A stretch of 64,000 bases of DNA from Pseudomonadota bacterium. GTDB taxonomy: Bacteria; Pseudomonadota; Gammaproteobacteria; Xanthomonadales; Xanthomonadaceae. The position numbers and the translations under genes were made by a program. Shown here in pieces: positions 48,561 through 58,344 of the stretch (position 1 is its first letter; the number at the start of each line of letters is the position of its first letter). Where the stretch lies: NCBI GenBank assembly GCA_021821195.1, contig JAKACT010000002.1:434001-498000 (forward strand). The letters run 5' to 3'. The notes beneath the pieces are model-generated. The model had not been told where the DNA came from. It was given only the letters and a program-made list of their open reading frames with translations, and did no database searches.

Positions 48561-49270
48561 GCGGCGTTCTCGAACAGGGCGCCCGCGTCCAGCCAGTCGG
48601 CCAGCGCGGTCAGGGTGGGAATGTGCAGGTCGGCGCGCGCCAACGGTTCCGGCCAGGCGTGGTCGCCGCGGTCGATCCAGCAGCTGCGCAGGCCGGCATT
48701 GGCGGCGCCGGCCACGTCCATGTGCGGATGGTCGCCCACGTGCAGGACTTCGCCGGGCGCGCAGCCCAGCCGGCGGCAGGCTTCGTGGAACAGGCCGGCA
48801 TCCGGCTTGGCCGCGCCGTATTCGCGCGCGCCCAGCTGGAAGCGGAACAGGCTGGCGATGCCGATCGCGGCCAGGTCGGCATTGCCGTTGGTCAGCGCGG
48901 CGATCGGCAGGTGCGCGGCGACGCGTTGCAGGCCGTCGTGCGCGTCGGGGTAGAAGTCCACCCGGTTGCGCTCGTGGAAGAAGATCGCGTACGCCGCGCT
49001 AGCCAGCGCCGGGTCGTCGCCGCTCTCGCGCAGCGCGCGCTCGATGGTCAGCCGGCGCAACAGGCCGAGGTCGTGCGCGTGCTGCGGGAACTCGCTGAAC
49101 ACCCGCTCGCGCAGCGCGCGCATCTCGCTGATCGGGAAACGCTCGGCGGTACGCGGGCTGTGCTCGGCGAACCAGGCGTGCAGCGTGGTTTCGATGCGCT
49201 CCCCGATCGGGGCGAACGGCCACAGGGTGTCGTCGAGGTCGAAGGTGATGGCGCGGATAGGGAGGTTCAC
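48557..49270 (-). CDS. HAD-IA family hydrolase
   Basis: This is a small-molecule phosphatase of the haloacid dehalogenase superfamily. The 237-residue protein has motif I DLDDTLWP, motif II ALTNGN, motif III lysine in GAAKPD and motif IV GDHPHMDVAGA. The cap is helical (residues about 25-110), typical of class IA. It starts at GTG, with GGAG-poor context, and overlaps the aminopeptidase gene by four bases. The substrate cannot be read from the sequence. Confidence 0.9.
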   Translation of the reverse strand: MNLPIRAITFDLDDTLWPFAPIGERIETTLHAWFAEHSPRTAERFPISEMRALRERVFSEFPQHAHDLGLLRRLTIERALRESGDDPALASAAYAIFFHERNRVDFYPDAHDGLQRVAAHLPIAALTNGNADLAAIGIASLFRFQLGAREYGAAKPDAGLFHEACRRLGCAPGEVLHVGDHPHMDVAGAANAGLRSCWIDRGDHAWPEPLARADLHIPTLTALADWLDAGALFENAA

Positions 49271-49333
49271 GCGGCCATTGTAGGCCGGCCAGCCAGGGCG
49301 CGCCCGGTGGTGCGATCCGTGCCTGCAGCGCTG

Positions 49334-50446
49334 CTACTCGAGCAGGCGCGCCCAACCGTCCATGCCGTCTAGCCGCACCAGCACGATCTTCACGCAGACC
49401 AACATCGGCACCGCCAGCAGCAGGCCGATGATCCCCCACAGCCAGCCGAACAGCATCAGCGCCAGGATCAGCACCAGCGGCGACAGCGCCATCCGCCTGC
49501 CCAGGATGATCGGGGTCACGATCTGCCCTTCCAGCGTATGCAGGCCCAGGTAGATCGCTGCCGGCAGCAGCGCGCGCAGCGGCTCGTCGTAGCTGGAGAA
49601 ACCCATCAGCAGCATCACCACGATGCCGATCAGCGGGCCCACGTAGGGCGCGTAGTTGAGCAGCATCGCCATCGTGCCCCACAGCAGCGCCTCGTCCAGC
49701 GGCATGCCGAGGAAGAACGCCAGGCAGCCGGCGAAGGCCAGCCCCACCACCGCGTTGATCGCGCTGATCGTCAGCACGTAGCGGCTGATCTCGGTTTCGA
49801 TGGCGTGCAGGATCTCCACCGTCAGCTTCATCTTCTGCCGATCCGGCAGCAGCGCGATCGCGCGCCGCTGCAGGTCCTGCCCGTAGACCATGAAGAAGAA
49901 CGTCAGCAGCACCACCGCCAGCACCGCTGCCGCCAGCCGCGGGGTCGCGGTCAGCGACTTGTATGGGTCGTTGGCCTCGGTGCGCACCACCTGCACCGGC
50001 TTGGCGGTGCTTTCGCCGCCGGCCACGCGGGCGATGTTCTCGGCCGCCTTGTTGGCGTCCTGCACCGGCTTGGTGAGCTTCTGCAGCTTCGGCGCCAGCG
50101 TGCGCAGTTCGCGCGGGGCTTCGCGTACCCATTCGCTGGCCGGCTGCATCAGCTGCAGCCCCAGCAGGAGGGTCAGCGCGATGCCGCTGCACAGCACCGC
50201 CAATGCGGCTAGGAAGCGCGGCACCCGCATGCGCTGCAGCAAGCGGATGATGGGGTTGCCGATCAGCGCGAAGAACATCGCCAGCAGCACCGGCAGCACC
50301 AGGTCCTGGGTGGCCCACAGCGTGTAGCCCACCGCCAGGATCGCCAGCACCACCAGCGACAGCGGGCCGCGCGGCCTGGGCCCGATCGGGGTGGGTTCGG
50401 CGGTTGCCGCAGGCGGCGTGGCCGCGGCGGGATCGGCAACGCTCAT
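49334..50446 (-). CDS. AI-2E family membrane transporter
   Basis: This eight-span membrane protein belongs to the AI-2E/PerM family, some of whose members export signals or ions. The 370-residue protein has the N-terminal span pair, a soluble loop (about 95-165) and the conserved FSSYDEPLRALLPAAIYLGLHTLEGQ region. It overlaps the small protein gene upstream (ATGA), so the genes from 51733 down to 49334 look like one operon of envelope proteins. Confidence 0.9.
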   Translation of the reverse strand: MSVADPAAATPPAATAEPTPIGPRPRGPLSLVVLAILAVGYTLWATQDLVLPVLLAMFFALIGNPIIRLLQRMRVPRFLAALAVLCSGIALTLLLGLQLMQPASEWVREAPRELRTLAPKLQKLTKPVQDANKAAENIARVAGGESTAKPVQVVRTEANDPYKSLTATPRLAAAVLAVVLLTFFFMVYGQDLQRRAIALLPDRQKMKLTVEILHAIETEISRYVLTISAINAVVGLAFAGCLAFFLGMPLDEALLWGTMAMLLNYAPYVGPLIGIVVMLLMGFSSYDEPLRALLPAAIYLGLHTLEGQIVTPIILGRRMALSPLVLILALMLFGWLWGIIGLLLAVPMLVCVKIVLVRLDGMDGWARLLE

Positions 50447-50796
50447 GGCAGCCCCTGCGGCGGCGCGGCGGTGGCCTGGCGCACGGCGTCATGCACTTCC
50501 TCGTGCACCTCTTCCTTCGCCGCCTCGGCAGCCTGCTGGCCTGCCTGCAGGCCGGCCAGCAGCGGGGCGAAGGTGCGCACCAGCGCCAGCAGGCCGCCGC
50601 CGCCACCGGCCACCATGGGTTGGGTGCGCCCGGCGACGAAGCCGCTGACCAGGCCCACCACCACGATCCGGCCCGGCGTCCACGCCGCGCGCCAGCTGCG
50701 GCTGAACTGCTGCCAGCGACCCACGGCCTCGCGTTCGCGGGCTTCCAGTGCTTCTTCCGCCTGTTGGACCTTGGTGAGCAGGGCGTCGAATCCCAT
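50443..50796 (-). CDS. Small hypothetical envelope protein
   Basis: I do not recognise a family with certainty. The 117-residue protein has a coiled-coil N-terminus (about 5-30, Glu/Ala/Gln-rich), one hydrophobic segment (about 43-58), a glycine run (64-69) and an acidic Ala/Glu/His helix at the C-terminus. It lies between the holin-like gene and the AI-2E transporter, overlapping the latter by four bases. Its place in the operon suggests an inner-membrane accessory protein. Confidence 0.7.
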   Translation of the reverse strand: MGFDALLTKVQQAEEALEAREREAVGRWQQFSRSWRAAWTPGRIVVVGLVSGFVAGRTQPMVAGGGGGLLALVRTFAPLLAGLQAGQQAAEAAKEEVHEEVHDAVRQATAAPPQGLP

Positions 50797-50806
50797 CGCG
50801 GTTCCC

Positions 50807-51370
50807 CTATGGCGGCGTGACGTCGATGCCGAGGCCCTTCTTGGCCGGCGCACCGGCCTGCGCCTCGGCCTTGGCCACCTCATCGGCGGCGGCCGCGCTG
50901 GACTGCACGCCGCCGGCATCGGGCATGAAGTCCGCCAGTTCGCCGATGCCGAGCCGGGCCAGCTGGCGGCGCGTGGCCTTGAGCCGGGTGTGCTCGAAAT
51001 AGCGCATCGCCGCATAGCCGGCCGCGGCGGTGGCGCCGATGCTCAATGCCGCGGCGACCAGCAGCGCCAGCATCCATGACAGTCCGGCCACCTGCATGGC
51101 CGCGACCATCGCCGCCATCAGCAGCAGCCACGACGAGGCGCCGAAAGCGATCGCGATGCCGGTGAACGCCAGGGTGCGGCCGAACGCGCTGCGCGCCAGC
51201 GAAATGTCGGCGGCCACCAAGATACGCAGCGCCTTGGCGGCGTCGCTGGCGGCCTCCAGCCCGGCCTGGCCGTCGTCGCGCAGCCCGCGCAGGGTCTCTT
51301 CGATGCCCGGCGGATCATCCGGCGACGCGCCCCGCGGGGCTGCCTGCGGGGCGTCCTCGTTGGCTTGCAT
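50807..51370 (-). CDS. Phage holin-like (superfamily III/E, YqjE-type) membrane protein
   Basis: The 187-residue protein has a central pair of hydrophobic spans (about 65-87 and 92-116) typical of the Phage_holin_3_6/YqjE group. Despite the name, such proteins are usually chromosomal membrane proteins linked to stress and ribosome-bound YqjD. An acidic, disordered C-terminus follows. It lies between a YqjD/DUF883-like gene and a small protein gene, the same pairing as yqjD-yqjE in E. coli. Confidence 0.82.
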   Translation of the reverse strand: MQANEDAPQAAPRGASPDDPPGIEETLRGLRDDGQAGLEAASDAAKALRILVAADISLARSAFGRTLAFTGIAIAFGASSWLLLMAAMVAAMQVAGLSWMLALLVAAALSIGATAAAGYAAMRYFEHTRLKATRRQLARLGIGELADFMPDAGGVQSSAAAADEVAKAEAQAGAPAKKGLGIDVTPP

Positions 51371-51376
51371 CGGCGC

Positions 51377-51733
51377 TTACTTGTCGCTGCGGCCGAGCCG
51401 GGAAATGATCCAGCCGGCAGCGAAGGCCGCCCCGAACGCCACCAGCGGGCGCTCGCGGATCAGCTCGGCGGCGCTGTCCAGCAGGTCGCGGCCCTTGTCC
51501 ATCAGCACGCCGGCCTGCTCGCCAGCGGCGGCGCCCAGGTGCTCGGCGGCACCGAGCCCTGACAGCGCGCCGTCGGCCAGTTCCGCCTTCACCTGCGCCT
51601 TGCCCAGCCGCAGCTCATCCCCTGCCACGCTGGCTGCGCTGCGAACCGCGCCGCCGGCGGCGGTGGCCGCTTGCTTCAGGTGCGCGCCGGTTTCGCCTAG
51701 GCCGCTCTTGACCGCATCGGTGTGTTCGCTCAT
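51377..51733 (-). CDS. YqjD/DUF883-like small membrane protein
   Basis: The 118-residue protein has an amphipathic alanine-rich helix (1-85) and a single C-terminal hydrophobic segment (about 99-113) ending in basic residues (RLGRSDK). This layout matches YqjD/ElaB proteins, which tether ribosomes to the membrane in stationary phase. The start chosen is ATG 51733, with GAGG nine bases upstream; ATG 51742 overlaps that site. First gene of the probable envelope-stress operon. Confidence 0.8.
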   Translation of the reverse strand: MSEHTDAVKSGLGETGAHLKQAATAAGGAVRSAASVAGDELRLGKAQVKAELADGALSGLGAAEHLGAAAGEQAGVLMDKGRDLLDSAAELIRERPLVAFGAAFAAGWIISRLGRSDK

Positions 51734-51796
51734 CTGACGCATCCTCGCGTGGTGGAGTGGGAAAGGGCAGTGTCGCACCGTTGCGTGATGGCGGCG

Positions 51797-53227
51797 TCAG
51801 CGCATCGGCACGTTGTAGGCGCGGCCGTTGCGCAGCACCTGCAGCACCAGCTGGTCGGCGCCGCGCGACAGGCTGGCGCGGAAGCCGGTGAGGTCGCTGA
51901 AGTCGCCGCTGCTGGCGGTGAGGATCACGTCACCGGGCTGCAGGTAGTTCTGCTGCGCCCGGCTGCCGCGCTCCACCTTCTCCACCAGCACGCCGGCCAG
52001 CCCCTGCCGGCGCAGCGATTCCGGCAGTTCGGCGAAGCTGGCGCCAGCCAGGCGCGCGTCCAGCTGGCCGCCATCCAGCGCCTTCGGCGCTTCGCGCAGG
52101 CCGCTGGTGATCTTCACCGGCTTGCCGTCGCGCAGCAGGTCCAGGGTGACCTTCGCGTCCGGCGCCTGCAGGCCCTGGAAATTGCGCAGCGCCTCGGCGT
52201 TGTCGACCGGCTGGCCGTTGGCCGCCACCACCACGTCGCCCACCTTCAGCCCGGCCGCGCCGCCGGCCGAGCCGGGATAGACGCGGGTCACCACCGCGCC
52301 GCGCGCCTCGGCCAGGCCCAGGCCCTTGGCGATGCGCGCGTCCACGTCCTGGGTGTCGATGCCCAGGGTGCCGCGGCGGACCACGCCGGCGACCAGCAGC
52401 TGGTCCTTGATCCGGCTGGCCAGGTTGGAGGGGATGGCGAAGCCCAGGCCGATGTTGCCGGCCATCGACCCGCGCGGGTTGAAGCTGGCGGTGTTGATGC
52501 CCACCAGCTCGCCGTTGAGGTTGACCAGCGCGCCGCCGGAGTTGCCGGGATTGATGCTGGCGTCGGTCTGGATGAAGTTCTGGTAGCCCGCGCCGGGCAG
52601 GTTGTTGCGGCCCACCGCCGAGACGATGCCGCTGGTCACGGTCTGGCCGACCCCGAACGGATTGCCGATGGCGACCACGAAGTCGCCGATCTGCAGCTGG
52701 TCGCTGTTCGCCACCGGGATCGCGGTGAGGTCCTGCGCCGGGATGCGCATCAGCGCGATGTCGGTGTCGGCGTCGTTGCCCACGAACTCCGCCTTCAGGC
52801 TGCGCCCGTCGGCCAGCGTCACCTGCACCTCGTCGGCGTCCTCGACCACGTGGTTGTTGGTCAGCACCAGCCCGCGCTGGGCGTCGATGATCACGCCCGA
52901 GCCCAGCGACTGCGCGATGCGCTCCTGCGGGATGCCGAAGATGCGGCGGAACACCGGGTCGTCGCCGAACGGCGTGTTCACCCGCACCCGCTGCTTGGTG
53001 TTCACGCTCACCACCGCCGGCAGCACCTTCTTCAGCATCGGCGCCAGCGACGGCAGCGGCGTGCCGTTGACGGCGGTCGGCAGCGCGGCGGTCGCCGGCA
53101 CCGCCGCGCTTGCGGTCGGGGCGGCGGCGGCCGGCTGCTCCAGCATCAGGTTCAGGCCGGTGGCGGCGAAACCGCCGAACGCGGCGGCGGCGGTCAGGGC
53201 AAGTAGGGTCTTGGTGGCGGTCTTCAT
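51797..53227 (-). CDS. degQ: Periplasmic serine protease, DegQ/DegP type
   Basis: This is an HtrA-family protease and chaperone for misfolded periplasmic proteins. The 476-residue protein has an N-terminal signal/anchor (about 7-28), a trypsin-like domain with His126, Asp156 and Ser230 (PGNSGGA), and two PDZ domains (about 290-380 and 390-475). The Ala/Pro linker after the signal (32-58) is longer than in E. coli. The LA loop is short, favouring DegQ over DegP. It is a single gene with 200 bases of upstream space. Confidence 0.94.
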   Translation of the reverse strand: MKTATKTLLALTAAAAFGGFAATGLNLMLEQPAAAAPTASAAVPATAALPTAVNGTPLPSLAPMLKKVLPAVVSVNTKQRVRVNTPFGDDPVFRRIFGIPQERIAQSLGSGVIIDAQRGLVLTNNHVVEDADEVQVTLADGRSLKAEFVGNDADTDIALMRIPAQDLTAIPVANSDQLQIGDFVVAIGNPFGVGQTVTSGIVSAVGRNNLPGAGYQNFIQTDASINPGNSGGALVNLNGELVGINTASFNPRGSMAGNIGLGFAIPSNLASRIKDQLLVAGVVRRGTLGIDTQDVDARIAKGLGLAEARGAVVTRVYPGSAGGAAGLKVGDVVVAANGQPVDNAEALRNFQGLQAPDAKVTLDLLRDGKPVKITSGLREAPKALDGGQLDARLAGASFAELPESLRRQGLAGVLVEKVERGSRAQQNYLQPGDVILTASSGDFSDLTGFRASLSRGADQLVLQVLRNGRAYNVPMR

Positions 53228-53425
53228 GCGGCGATACGTGGGGAGGGCATGGCAACGTTGCAAGTATTGCCGAGTCTCGCCACGCATCGCGCAATCGCGG
53301 CTGAAGCAGGGGCGTGGAGGCCGCGGTGGTGGGGGGAGGGATGCCCAAGGCGAGGTTGGCGGCCGGGAGCTGCGATGGCTGCACGCGGGCGGCGCATCGC
53401 AGCCCGATCCGCCAGGGGCCGGGGG

Positions 53426-53857
53426 TCACGGATTGACGGCCACCCGGTCGAGCGTATCGCGGCCTGACGAGCGGCCGGCCATGCGGTTGGCCTCCTCGAT
53501 CACCGCGGGCGAATACAGCTGGATCGAATGGCCGCTGGACCATGCGTTGTAACGCTCAGGTCCCAGCGCCTCGGCGAAGCGGCGCTCGGTCCTTTTTTGC
53601 CAGCCGAGTTCATATTGCGCATCGTGGGCGACGGTGGTTTCGATCATCCGCACATCGCGCGGCCTGACGCCGGTCTCCAGCGCCAGCAGCTGGTCGGCCT
53701 GGTGGCCGCGGAAGACCTTCTGCGGCGGTTGGGCAACGGCGCGGATCGGCTTCAGGGTAGTGCCGTCCTGCGGCTCGCCACCGGCGGCGAAGGCGGGGCC
53801 GGACAGCAGGGTGGCGGCCAGTACGGCGGACGGGACGATGAAGTTGCGAACGTTCAT
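53426..53857 (-). CDS. Hypothetical secreted protein
   Basis: I do not recognise this family. The 143-residue protein has a signal peptide (cleavage near AFA-AG) and no further span. The mature part is charged with no cysteine; it includes the segments VFRGHQADQLLALETGVRPRD and WQKRTERRFAEALGPERYNAW. It lies divergently from the ToxR-type regulator gene, with about 233 bases between starts, so that regulator might act on it; this is a guess from position. Confidence 0.72.
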   Translation of the reverse strand: MNVRNFIVPSAVLAATLLSGPAFAAGGEPQDGTTLKPIRAVAQPPQKVFRGHQADQLLALETGVRPRDVRMIETTVAHDAQYELGWQKRTERRFAEALGPERYNAWSSGHSIQLYSPAVIEEANRMAGRSSGRDTLDRVAVNP

Positions 53858-54090
53858 TGCGGTTTCCTCGATGGGGATGGATACCGGGGAGTGCCCGGCG
53901 CCGACAGCTTCCCGCCGCGTCGCGCCTGGGTCTTGAGGGAAAGCGCAGGCTGCGCCGATGCTTTCGTGGGGTTTGTTGGGGAAAGCTTGGGCCGGGCTTG
54001 GGGCGGGTGGACGACGCGCCCTGGGCGGTGGCCGGCCGGCTTTCGGACGGTCATGCGTTACAGCTTGATGGCGTCCCCCCGGGAGCGTCC

Positions 54091-55137
<1,047 letters not shown>

Positions 55138-55373
55138 TTGCAGGAAACCCAAAGCTAGTGGCGCAGGGGGCGTCGCCGGACAAGGGCAACGACGTCGACA
55201 GGGGAGCGGCGCGTGACGAAGCAAGGACCGGCGGCAACGCCACCACATTGAAAAACCTGCAGGCTGCGCGCCCCGCGCGGCCTGCATCGTCGCCCCCGTC
55301 GGATGCCGGGGGCGGGGCACGGGCAACGGATCCGCCACCGCGTGGGTCTATAAAGACAGGAGAGTCGAAGGGC
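55138..55373 (+). other. Leader of nrdJa
   Basis: About 236 bases lie between the regulator stop and the nrdJa ATG. They hold NrdR-like box 2, several GC-rich stems (around 55260-55320), and a purine-rich AGGAGA at 55358-55363. The frame is open from 55134 but the first part does not resemble protein. I looked for the conserved elements of a cobalamin riboswitch and did not find them. Confidence 0.45.
55146..55161. promoter_or_regulatory. NrdR-like box 2
   Basis: AACCCAAAGCTAGTGG keeps the right half of box 1 (CTAGTGG) and a degraded left half. Its centre is 31 bases from that of box 1, with 15 bases between the boxes, the spacing expected of paired NrdR sites (three helical turns). Confidence 0.5.
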
Positions 55374-57524
55374 ATGAGCACGGCGAGGCTTGAAGCAGTG
55401 ACCACGGACGCAAACCAGGAAATCCCGATGCAGCCGGCGTCGGTGGACATCTGGGACAAGAAGTACCGCCTGAAGACCAAGCAGGGGGCGCCGCTGGATG
55501 CCGACATCGACGGCACCTACAAGCGCGTCGCCAAGGCGCTGTCCGAAGCCGAGCCCACCGCCGAGCTGCAGCAGTACTGGCAGGAGCGTTTCACCTGGGC
55601 GCTGCGCCGCGGCGCGATCCCGGCTGGCCGCATCACCTCCAACGCCGGCGCGCAGGAGCACAAGCCCGCCACCTCGACGATCAACTGCACCGTCTCCGGC
55701 ACCATCGAGGACTCGATGGACGGCATCCTGGACAAGGTCCACGAAGCCGGCCTGACCCTGAAGGCCGGCTGCGGCATCGGCTACGAGTTCAGCACGCTGC
55801 GCCCGCGCGGCGCGTTCGTCGCCGGCGCCGGCGCCTACACCTCGGGTCCGATGTCCTTCATGGATATCTACGACAAGATGTGCTTCACCGTCTCCTCCGC
55901 CGGCGGCCGCCGCGGCGCGCAGATGGGCACGTTCGACGTCAGCCATCCGGACGTGAAGGACTTCATCCGCGCCAAGCGCGAGGACGGCCGGCTGCGCCAG
56001 TTCAACCTGTCCCTGCTGATCACCGACGGCTTCATGCAGGCGGTGGAGAACGACGCCGACTGGCCGCTGGTGTTCCCGGTGAACATCAAGGAAAAGGGCG
56101 AAATCGACCTCGACGACGCCGAGCAGGTGGTCTGGCGCGAATGGCCGACCCACCGCAACTACATCGCCCGCGAGGACGGGCTGGTGGCCTGCAAGATCTA
56201 CGGCCACATCCGCGCCCGCCACCTGTGGGACATGATCATGGTCTCGACGTACGACTACGCCGAGCCGGGGTTCATCCTGATCGACAAGGTCAACGAGATG
56301 AACAACAACTGGTGGTGCGAGACCATCCGCGCCACCAACCCCTGCGGCGAGCAGCCGCTGCCGCCCTACGGCGCCTGCCTGCTGGGTTCGGTCAACCTGA
56401 CCAAGTTCGTCAAGCATCCCTTCACCGACCAGGCCACGTTCGACTGGGAGGAATACAAGGAAGTGGTGCGCGTGTTCACCCGCATGCTGGACAACGTGGT
56501 CGAGGTCAACGGCCTGCCGCTGCAGCAGCAGCGTGACGAGATCATGCGCAAGCGCCGCCACGGCATGGGCTTCCTGGGCCTGGGCAGCACCATGACCATG
56601 CTGAAGATGAAGTACGGCAGCAAGGAATCCTGCGAGTTCACCGAGCGCATCGCCCGCGACATGGCCGTGGCCGGCTGGGAAACCGGCCTGGCGCTGGCCA
56701 AGGAAAAGGGCCCGGCGCCGATCATGGACGAGACCTTCGATGTCACCGCCGAGATGCTGCGCAAGCGTCCGGAGATGAAGAAGGACGGCTGGAAGGTCGG
56801 CCAGAAGATCGCCGGCAAGGCCCTGCACGCGCGCTATTCGCGCTACATGCAGAAGGTCGCCGAGGTGGCGCCTGAACTGGTGGCGGAGCTGGCCGAAACC
56901 GGCGCCCGCTTCACCCACCACAGCTCCATCGCGCCCACCGGCACCATCTCGCTGAGCCTGGCCAACAACGCCTCCAACGGCATCGAGCCCAGCTTCGCCC
57001 ACCACTACAGCCGCAACGTGATCCGCGAAGGCAAGAAGACCAAGGAAAAGGTCGACGTGTTCTCGTTCGAGCTGCTGGCCTACCGCGAGCTGGTCAACCC
57101 GAAGGCGATGCCCTACGCCGAGGACGCGGCCGCCAAGCTGCCGGACTACTTCATTGCCGCCGACGACATCAGCCCGAAGGCGCACGTGGACGTGCAGGCC
57201 GCGGCGCAGAAGTGGGTGGACAGCTCGATCTCCAAGACCGCGAACGTCCCCACCGACTACCCGTACGAGGACTTCAAGGACATCTACCGCTACGCCTACC
57301 AGCAGGGCCTGAAGGGTTGCACCACCTTCCGCTTCAACCCGGCCGCCTTCCAGGGCGTGCTGGTGAAGGAAGCCGACCTGGAGAACACCACCTACCGCTT
57401 CGAACTGGAAGACGGCAGCGTGGTGGAGGTGAAGGGCAACGAGCAGATCGAATACGACGGCGAGATGCACACCGCGGCCAACCTCTTCGACGCGCTCAAG
57501 GAAGGGTATTACGGCAAGTTCTGA
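55374..57524 (+). CDS. nrdJ: Class II (adenosylcobalamin) ribonucleotide reductase, large chain NrdJa
   Basis: This enzyme reduces ribonucleotides to deoxyribonucleotides using coenzyme B12, without needing oxygen. The 716-residue protein has the redox cysteines Cys105 (TINCTVSG) and Cys649 ([10 protein letters not shown]) and the catalytic triad in NPCGE (Asn322, Cys324, Glu326). It ends before the TSCPD domain and the C-terminal cysteine tail, which are on a separate chain (58345-59118). ATG 55374 gives a conserved start. Regulation is probably through NrdR-like boxes upstream. A split class II enzyme is also known in Pseudomonas aeruginosa as NrdJa/NrdJb. Confidence 0.95.
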   Translation: MSTARLEAVTTDANQEIPMQPASVDIWDKKYRLKTKQGAPLDADIDGTYKRVAKALSEAEPTAELQQYWQERFTWALRRGAIPAGRITSNAGAQEHKPATSTINCTVSGTIEDSMDGILDKVHEAGLTLKAGCGIGYEFSTLRPRGAFVAGAGAYTSGPMSFMDIYDKMCFTVSSAGGRRGAQMGTFDVSHPDVKDFIRAKREDGRLRQFNLSLLITDGFMQAVENDADWPLVFPVNIKEKGEIDLDDAEQVVWREWPTHRNYIAREDGLVACKIYGHIRARHLWDMIMVSTYDYAEPGFILIDKVNEMNNNWWCETIRATNPCGEQPLPPYGACLLGSVNLTKFVKHPFTDQATFDWEEYKEVVRVFTRMLDNVVEVNGLPLQQQRDEIMRKRRHGMGFLGLGSTMTMLKMKYGSKESCEFTERIARDMAVAGWETGLALAKEKGPAPIMDETFDVTAEMLRKRPEMKKDGWKVGQKIAGKALHARYSRYMQKVAEVAPELVAELAETGARFTHHSSIAPTGTISLSLANNASNGIEPSFAHHYSRNVIREGKKTKEKVDVFSFELLAYRELVNPKAMPYAEDAAAKLPDYFIAADDISPKAHVDVQAAAQKWVDSSISKTANVPTDYPYEDFKDIYRYAYQQGLKGCTTFRFNPAAFQGVLVKEADLENTTYRFELEDGSVVEVKGNEQIEYDGEMHTAANLFDALKEGYYGKF

Positions 57525-57633
57525 AGCACCGGCCAACGGCGTGCGCGGCAGCCTTGCCACGATCACTGCACGCGCGCGCGGCCGGGTATAGGATCGCGCT
57601 GTTGTACCCACCAACCCACGCCCCGGAGGGCAC

Positions 57634-58263
57634 ATGAGCAATGGAGATGGAGTGACGGCGACGCTGTCGGATGCCGTTGAAACTGCGAAGGAAAAGGTTG
57701 TCGAAGTCGGCGGCGCGGTCGCCAGCACCGCCAGCGCCACCGTGGCCAAGGCGAAGAAGGTCGCCAAGTCCGCGGAGAAGAAGGTGAAGACCGAAGTGGC
57801 CAAGGCGAAGAAGGCCGCCAAGTCCGCGGAAAAGAAAGTGAAGACCGAGGTGGCCAAGGCGAAGAAGGCGGTCAGCAAGACCGTGGCCGTGGCCAAGAAG
57901 AAGCTCGAAGCCGCCAGCAAGGACGCCAAGAAGGAAGTGGCGAGCCTGAAGAAGAAGGTCGCTGGCAAGAAGGCCGCGGCGAAGAAGGCGGTGAAGAAGG
58001 CGGCCGCCAAGAAGCCGATGGCGAAGAAAGCCGTCGCCAAGAAGGCACCCGCCAAGAAGGCGGTTGCGAAGAAGGCCGTCGCCAAGAAGGTCGCCGCGAA
58101 GAAGGCGGTTGCCAAGAAGCCGGCGGCGAAGAAGGCCGTTGCGAAGAAGGCGCCCGCCAAGAAAGCCGTCGCCAAGAAGGCGGTTGCGAAGAAGGCCGTT
58201 GCCAAGAAGGCGCCGGCCAAGAAAGCAGTGAAGAAAGCGGCCAAGAAGACCGCCAGGAAGTAA
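57634..58263 (+). CDS. Histone H1-like lysine/alanine-rich repeat protein
   Basis: The 209-residue protein is almost entirely Lys, Ala, Val and Pro. Residues 1-80 hold an amphipathic alanine/lysine helix with an internal copy of the [18 protein letters not shown] unit; residues 100-205 are a tandem array of KKAVAKK/KKAPAKK units, similar to the C-terminal tail of eukaryotic H1 and to AlgP. It should bind DNA or RNA through charge. GGAGGG precedes the ATG. It lies between nrdJa and nrdJb, which suggests co-expression with deoxynucleotide supply. The gene uses AAG for lysine almost throughout. Confidence 0.88.
   Translation: MSNGDGVTATLSDAVETAKEKVVEVGGAVASTASATVAKAKKVAKSAEKKVKTEVAKAKKAAKSAEKKVKTEVAKAKKAVSKTVAVAKKKLEAASKDAKKEVASLKKKVAGKKAAAKKAVKKAAAKKPMAKKAVAKKAPAKKAVAKKAVAKKVAAKKAVAKKPAAKKAVAKKAPAKKAVAKKAVAKKAVAKKAPAKKAVKKAAKKTARK
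57960..58245 (+). repeat. Tandem GCCAAGAAG-type repeat inside the H1-like gene
   Basis: Units of 12-15 bases encoding KKAVA or KKAPA recur about twenty times with small changes. Such arrays readily gain or lose units by slippage while keeping frame. The length probably varies between strains; this is an inference. Confidence 0.75.
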
Positions 58264-58278
58264 GCCTGTCCCTGCGCC

Positions 58279-58296
58279 CGCCCGGCACGCCGGGCG
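58279..58296. other. Hairpin between the H1-like gene and nrdJb
   Basis: CGCCCGGC-AC-GCCGGGCG forms an eight-pair stem with a two-base loop. No T-run follows. It may stabilise the upstream message or lower read-through to nrdJb. Confidence 0.35.
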
Positions 58297-58344
58297 CGGC
58301 GCGTCACCCACGCGCAACGCACGCAGACAACCAGAGTCAGGACC

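Noticed and set aside
50807-51370. Prophage remnant, because of the holin-like gene
   Set aside because: No other phage gene is near. YqjE-type proteins of this family are ordinary chromosomal membrane proteins paired with YqjD.
55138-55373. Cobalamin riboswitch before the B12-dependent reductase
   Set aside because: Expected from biology, but the conserved B12 box and the core CCGCAACTG-type element are not seen; paired NrdR-like boxes explain regulation better.
57960-58245. CRISPR-like array
   Set aside because: The repeats are continuous, in frame and code for [10 protein letters not shown]; there are no spacers.
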